Notes under the pieces: generated by a model | Database searches by the model: none | The model's input: the letters and a program-made list of their open reading frames with translations, nothing else | What the model was told of the DNA's origin: nothing | In this document: in pieces, positions 60,470 through 64,000 of the stretch | How the letters are laid out: every line of letters starts with the position of its first letter | How positions within the stretch are numbered: the first letter of the stretch is position 1 | NCBI RefSeq assembly: GCF_025370255.1 | Contig: NZ_JAMTCD010000018.1 | Location: 34,798-98,797 of the forward strand | Direction: 5' to 3' | Length of the DNA: 64,000 bases | DNA from: Shewanella holmiensis | GTDB taxonomy: Bacteria; Pseudomonadota; Gammaproteobacteria; Enterobacterales; Shewanellaceae | Program-made: the position numbers and the translations under genes

Positions 60470-61738
60470 ATGAAAAAAATGACCAAATCTTTACTCGCCC
60501 TTTCTTTGGCAAGCACTTTGCTTGGCACATCGGGTTTAGCATTAGCTGATTCATTTGCTATTACCAATGCCACAGTGCATACCGCAACAGAGCAAGGGGT
60601 AATACAAAATGCCGTTGTTGTGGTTAAAGATGGTGTAATTACCTCTGTCGTCCCTGCAACTGCAGGCATAACATATGACGTTGACAATATTATCGATGCG
60701 CAAGGCGGCATTGTTACACCAGGCTTTATTGGCTCAATGAACATACTCGGACTGGTTGAAGTTAACGCGGTGACAGATTCTAGTGATGCATGGGATAAAA
60801 AGGCAGATATAACCTTTGATCCTAGTTTTGGTTACAACCCTAAAGCGAGTAGCATTGCATTTACACGTAAAGGTGGCATAACGCGTAATGTGGTGACCTC
60901 TAGTGGTGGTGAAGATATCCATTCTGGTCAAACGTTTTTGGTCGATTTAACAGGTGATTGGGATAGTGTTAAGGCAACAAGTACAGGTGTATTTGTTAGC
61001 TTAGGTGCAAATCATGAAGGTTCTCGTGCTACCTCCATTCAACAATTAATAACCCAATTAGAAAAAGGACAAAAGTCATTAGCTAAAGTATCGAAAGATA
61101 AAAAAGCAAAAGAGGATGCGCCAGAGCCAGAAGCGGCGGATGAAATTGTTAAGTCGATATTGTCTGGAGAAAAGCCTTTAATCGTTTCCGTTGATCGGGC
61201 CAGCGACATACTTGCCATATTAAAACTGAAGCAACGCTTTAATGTAAATCTTGTGCTAGTTGGTGCCGCAGATGCTGTTTTGATTAGTGAGCAAATTGCA
61301 AAAGCCAATGTCCCAGTGATTATTGATGCAATGCGAAACTTACCAGAAAGCTTTGATTCACTGCATAATGATTTAAGCAACGCGGGTAAATTACATGCCG
61401 CTGGCGTAAAAGTGATTTTGTCAAACATGGGTGACAGCCATAACATCTATAACTTACGTTATAGTGCTGGAAATGCCGTTGCCAATGGAATGGATTACAA
61501 TGCTGCAATAGCTGCATTAACTGTCAATGTTGCAGATACATTCAATATTGACAGTGGCAGTATTATGGTCGGTAAGCCCGCTGATATTGTTATTTGGAAT
61601 GGTGACCCGTTTGAATTCAGTAGCCATGTGGTAAAAATGTACATAGACGGTAAAGAGCAAAGCACTCAAAGCCGTCATGATAAGTTACGTGAGCGCTATA
61701 CCACACCTTCTGATATGCCACGTGGTTACACTAAGTAG
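60470..61738 (+). CDS. Amidohydrolase-family paralogue lacking the HxH motif
   Basis: 422 residues from ATG 60470, with a signal peptide (MKKMTKSLLALSLASTLLGTSGLALA). The overall fold motifs are present, including PGFIGSMNILG and GSIMVGKPADIVIWNGDPF, but at the place of the metal-binding His-X-His it has Met90 and Ile92 (PGFIGSMNI). A Lys/Glu/Pro-rich insertion lies at about 205-225. Either a non-catalytic partner of the intact enzyme upstream, or an enzyme using other ligands; pairing in one operon favours the former. Confidence 0.85.
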   Translation: MKKMTKSLLALSLASTLLGTSGLALADSFAITNATVHTATEQGVIQNAVVVVKDGVITSVVPATAGITYDVDNIIDAQGGIVTPGFIGSMNILGLVEVNAVTDSSDAWDKKADITFDPSFGYNPKASSIAFTRKGGITRNVVTSSGGEDIHSGQTFLVDLTGDWDSVKATSTGVFVSLGANHEGSRATSIQQLITQLEKGQKSLAKVSKDKKAKEDAPEPEAADEIVKSILSGEKPLIVSVDRASDILAILKLKQRFNVNLVLVGAADAVLISEQIAKANVPVIIDAMRNLPESFDSLHNDLSNAGKLHAAGVKVILSNMGDSHNIYNLRYSAGNAVANGMDYNAAIAALTVNVADTFNIDSGSIMVGKPADIVIWNGDPFEFSSHVVKMYIDGKEQSTQSRHDKLRERYTTPSDMPRGYTK

Positions 61739-61770
61739 TGCCAAAGCACTTTAAGAAAGAGAGATAATTG

Positions 61771-62589
61771 ATGACCGAGTTGTATGCCGTATTGGGTAAC
61801 CCTATTGCGCAAAGTAAATCACCTTATATTCATGGTGAGTTTGCCAAGCAAACCTTGCAAGATATAAGTTATCAAGCAATCCAACCTCCGGTCGATCAAT
61901 TTGAGTCCACTTTGCGCACCTTCATAAAGCAAGGTGCAAAAGGTGCGAATGTTACCGCTCCATTTAAAGAGCAAGCTTTTACATTGTGTGATGAACTCAG
62001 TGAATTAGCTAAACTAGCTGGCGCGGTGAATACGCTTTCCTTTACTGTCACAGGAAAAATCATTGGTGATAATACCGATGGGGTAGGTTTAGTGAATGAT
62101 CTACAAATTCAGTTTGGTTCTCTAGCAGGTAAACGAATATTGCTTGTTGGTGCTGGTGGTGCTGCAAGAGGGTGTATATTGCCTTTACTGCAAAGTAATA
62201 TTAGCAAGCTGGTGATATGCAATCGTACATATAGCAAAGCTAAGCAATTAGCTTTGCTATTTAACGACTTCGGTAATGTTTGTGCTGAAAACATTAATAC
62301 ATTAAATGATGAATTTGATATTGTCATCAACTCAACTTCAGCTGGCTTGTCTGGAGAATTAGCACCGTTACCAGAATCTGTTATTGGTAAAAATACAATG
62401 TGCTACGACATGACCTATGGGAAAAAACTGACCCTATTTAATCATTGGGCTCAATCCGTTGGCGCAATAAAAACAGCGGATGGATTAGGTATGCTCGTAG
62501 GCCAGGCAGCAAAAAGTTTCAGTATTTGGCGCGGTGTCATGCCTGATCCCCAAATAATAATGACCACTATTCGTCAGCAGATGACATAA
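61771..62589 (+). CDS. aroE: Shikimate dehydrogenase
   Basis: NADPH-dependent reduction of 3-dehydroshikimate to shikimate in aromatic amino-acid synthesis. ATG 61771 gives 272 residues; a TTG just before it is in frame but unlikely. Substrate motif SKSP near 14-17, NVTAPFKEQ with the catalytic Lys, NADP loop GAGGAARG and NRTYSKA, the NADPH-preference pattern. Confidence 0.97.
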   Translation: MTELYAVLGNPIAQSKSPYIHGEFAKQTLQDISYQAIQPPVDQFESTLRTFIKQGAKGANVTAPFKEQAFTLCDELSELAKLAGAVNTLSFTVTGKIIGDNTDGVGLVNDLQIQFGSLAGKRILLVGAGGAARGCILPLLQSNISKLVICNRTYSKAKQLALLFNDFGNVCAENINTLNDEFDIVINSTSAGLSGELAPLPESVIGKNTMCYDMTYGKKLTLFNHWAQSVGAIKTADGLGMLVGQAAKSFSIWRGVMPDPQIIMTTIRQQMT

Positions 62590-62638
62590 TGTTTTACCGA
62601 TCCTGTTTATTTTATAACGTGATAGAGATGGAAAACAT

Positions 62639-62890
62639 ATGAATCAAAATCTCATTTTTGGTGATGATGTCACCGCGTTGGAAAGCGCTGTGAGATTTTC
62701 AGCACAGCAACAGGGACAAGTTATCCAGTGCCTGATAAGTTTTTCCTCCCTAACTAAATTGTCTTCATTGCTAGTCACTGTGAACAATGCAGTAACGGTA
62801 TTTGAACAGATAAGGTTTGATATTGAAGAGTTAGCTGAAAAAGCAATAAAAGATGAGTTATTTGAAGATGATGGTTCTATATTATTGTAA
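62639..62890 (+). CDS. DUF1488 family protein (YrdB-like)
   Basis: 83-residue acidic protein of unknown function similar in size and pattern to E. coli YrdB, with FDIEELAEKAI in the second half. Located directly after aroE, as yrdB is in E. coli. Call relies on position and weak similarity. Confidence 0.75.
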   Translation: MNQNLIFGDDVTALESAVRFSAQQQGQVIQCLISFSSLTKLSSLLVTVNNAVTVFEQIRFDIEELAEKAIKDELFEDDGSILL

Positions 62891-62924
62891 AGGCAACATT
62901 ATTGCCGATTAAAAAGCTGAAATA

Positions 62925-62966
62925 TTGTTCAATACAAGGAAACATCTGTTTCTAAGTATTGAACAA
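62925..62966. repeat. Compound inverted repeat between yrdB and yrdA
   Basis: Perfect 11-bp arms TTGTTCAATAC (62925-62935) and GTATTGAACAA (62956-62966) enclose an inner 5-bp stem GAAAC / GTTTC with an ATCT loop. It lies between two converging genes and may end their transcripts, but neither side carries a clear T run. Confidence 0.6.
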
Positions 62967-63002
62967 ATAACACTTTCAACAATCTATAAGTAATACCAGA
63001 AG

Positions 63003-63560
63003 CTAATAACTTGCTTCTTGTTGAACCTCAACAAGGTATTCATTCTTCAGGCGTACATAGTTATCAGCCGATTGAGGTAAGAACGCTTTTTCAGCATCCG
63101 TTAATTCTCTGGCTTGTTTACAAGGGCTGCCCACATACAGGTAGCCACTTTTAAGTACCTTATTAGGTGGAACCAAGGTACCCGCCCCCACAATGACATC
63201 ATCCTCAATAATGGCACCATCCAATAAAATGGCACCCATACCGATGAGAACACGATTACCCACCCGACAACCATGCAACATAGCCTTGTGGCCAATAGTC
63301 ACATCATCGCCAATAATCAATGGATGACCATCAGGGTTTGATGGTGATTTCCGGGTGACATGCAAAACACTTCCATCTTGTACATTACTGCGTTTACCTA
63401 TACGAATGTGATTTACATCTCCCCTGGCTGCAACAAGTGGCCAAATACTGGCATCATGGTCTAAATTGATGTCTCCAACCAAAATAGCACTGCTATCTAC
63501 ATATACACTATCAGCTAATTCGGGGTGCTTACCTTGGTAAGATCGTAAGTTGGAAGTCAT
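63003..63560 (-). CDS. yrdA: Gamma-carbonic anhydrase family hexapeptide-repeat protein (YrdA-like)
   Basis: Left-handed beta-helix protein of the gamma carbonic anhydrase family; activity of YrdA-type members is uncertain. 185 residues with repeated hexapeptides (VGDINLDHDASIWPLVAARGD, IGDDVTIGHKAMLHGCRVG) and His residues in HVTRKS, IGHKA and LHGCRVG able to bind metal. Flanks the rRNA operon as in E. coli. Confidence 0.92.
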   Translation of the reverse strand: MTSNLRSYQGKHPELADSVYVDSSAILVGDINLDHDASIWPLVAARGDVNHIRIGKRSNVQDGSVLHVTRKSPSNPDGHPLIIGDDVTIGHKAMLHGCRVGNRVLIGMGAILLDGAIIEDDVIVGAGTLVPPNKVLKSGYLYVGSPCKQARELTDAEKAFLPQSADNYVRLKNEYLVEVQQEASY

Positions 63561-63670
63561 AAATATCCTTAGAAATGGCGTTTTTTAACAGTATAATGCT
63601 TAAAAACTAGCTAGTCAGGTCAATTTACCAACAAGTGAGCCATAAATTACAAAAAACTTCAAAAAAGGGG

Positions 63671-63698
63671 TTGCGCAAAAATCTTAGCTCCCTATAAT
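63671..63698 (+). promoter_or_regulatory. rrn P1 promoter
   Basis: TTGCGC (63671-63676) and TATAAT (63693-63698), 16 bp apart, with a G+C-rich discriminator (GCGC) after the -10, typical of growth-rate-controlled rRNA P1 promoters. Confidence 0.75.
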
Positions 63699-63836
63699 GC
63701 GCATCCACTGACACGGCACAGCGCGAAAGCAAAGCGTCATCCGAAGTAAATCACTTAGGAAGTCAGGTTGATTTGAAACATAAAGACTTCGGTTTTAACC
63801 TCAAATCAGCAGCGAAAAGAAAGTTTGAAAAAACAC

Positions 63837-63864
63837 TTGACGCAGACACGGGAAAGCGTAGAAT
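63837..63864 (+). promoter_or_regulatory. rrn P2 promoter
   Basis: TTGACG (63837-63842) and TAGAAT (63859-63864), 16 bp apart, about 166 bp after P1. Confidence 0.75.
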
Positions 63865-63899
63865 ACGCAGCCCAAGCCAACGACCTAGCGTCTAACGGC

Positions 63900-63935
63900 G
63901 ATGTTTGAAAAATTAACATCAACGCTCTTTAACAA
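63900..63935 (+). promoter_or_regulatory. rrn boxB and boxA antitermination signals
   Basis: A boxB-like hairpin GATGTT / AACATC (63900-63920, 9-base loop) precedes boxA CGCTCTTTAACAA (63923-63935), the Nus-factor binding site in rRNA leaders. This places the 16S gene just right of the window. Confidence 0.85.
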
Positions 63936-64000
63936 CTTAAACAAGAAATCTGTGTGGACATTCACAGGTATTGAGTTATTCGAAATTGCTTCTTCTTAGG

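Larger units (their letters stand above)
63561..64000 (+). other. rRNA operon promoter and leader region
   Basis: No protein gene. It holds the two promoters and the antitermination signals of an rRNA operon listed below; A/T-rich DNA before P1 (63640-63668) may be an UP element. The 16S rRNA gene itself begins beyond the window. Confidence 0.85.

Overview
The window looks like the replication-origin region of a low-GC marine gammaproteobacterium, most likely Shewanella. The reasons are the order mnmG-oriC-mioC, the rpmH-dnaA-dnaN-recF-gyrB cluster, glyQS beside tag, fadBA-pepQ-yigZ-trkH-hemG and trkA-rsmB-fmt-def / dprA-smg-yrdD-tsaC-aroE, plus the closeness of the proteins to Shewanella/enteric homologues. 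The genus is inferred from recall; no search was run.

Layout. 1-6.6 kb: the F1Fo ATP synthase operon on the minus strand (atpI-B-E-F-H-A-G-D; atpD runs off the left edge). 6.7-11.0 kb: mnmG-rsmG-parA-parB on the minus strand. 11.1-11.54 kb: a chromosome origin with DnaA boxes, an AT-rich unwinding segment and dense GATC sites, followed by mioC. 12.1-17.3 kb: a block of an AGCS amino-acid symporter, glutathione-dependent formaldehyde detoxification (class III ADH and S-formylglutathione hydrolase), a LysR regulator and a DEDDh exonuclease. 17.3-21.1 kb: mnmE, then rpmH-rnpA-yidD-yidC. 21.3-27.7 kb: dnaA-dnaN-recF-gyrB, preceded by a second DnaA-box/GATC cluster. 27.8-37 kb: an HDOD protein, glyQS, tag, a large periplasmic propeller-amidohydrolase, and tusA with a coupled MOSC gene.

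37-51.6 kb: fadBA under a PsrA-type operator, pepQ-yigZ-trkH-hemG, an ArsR-family dithiol regulator, a second hemG and a second trkH facing the first pair, then trkA-rsmB-fmt-def. 51.7-63.6 kb: a LysM protein, dprA, smg, a collagenase-like lipoprotein, a topoisomerase-type zinc-finger protein, tsaC, hemF, a truncated haemoglobin, two exported amidohydrolase-family proteins (the second lacking the first metal-binding His pair), aroE, yrdB and yrdA. The right edge holds an rRNA operon leader (P1, P2, boxB, boxA); 16S itself lies outside.

How the parts fit: ParA/ParB are encoded beside oriC and four parS-like palindromes occur 14-26 kb to its right (inside recF, inside the tag terminator, inside the amidohydrolase gene, and between tusA and fadA). 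Origin, partition locus and parS cluster together form the segregation centre. No mobile elements, CRISPR arrays or tRNA genes were seen. No wholly new system was recognised; the most unusual items are the parS site nested in a terminator, the mirror-image trkH-hemG pairs around a BigR/SqrR-like regulator with a Fur-like box, the dprA reading frame with no ordinary start codon, and the metal-ligand-less amidohydrolase paralogue.
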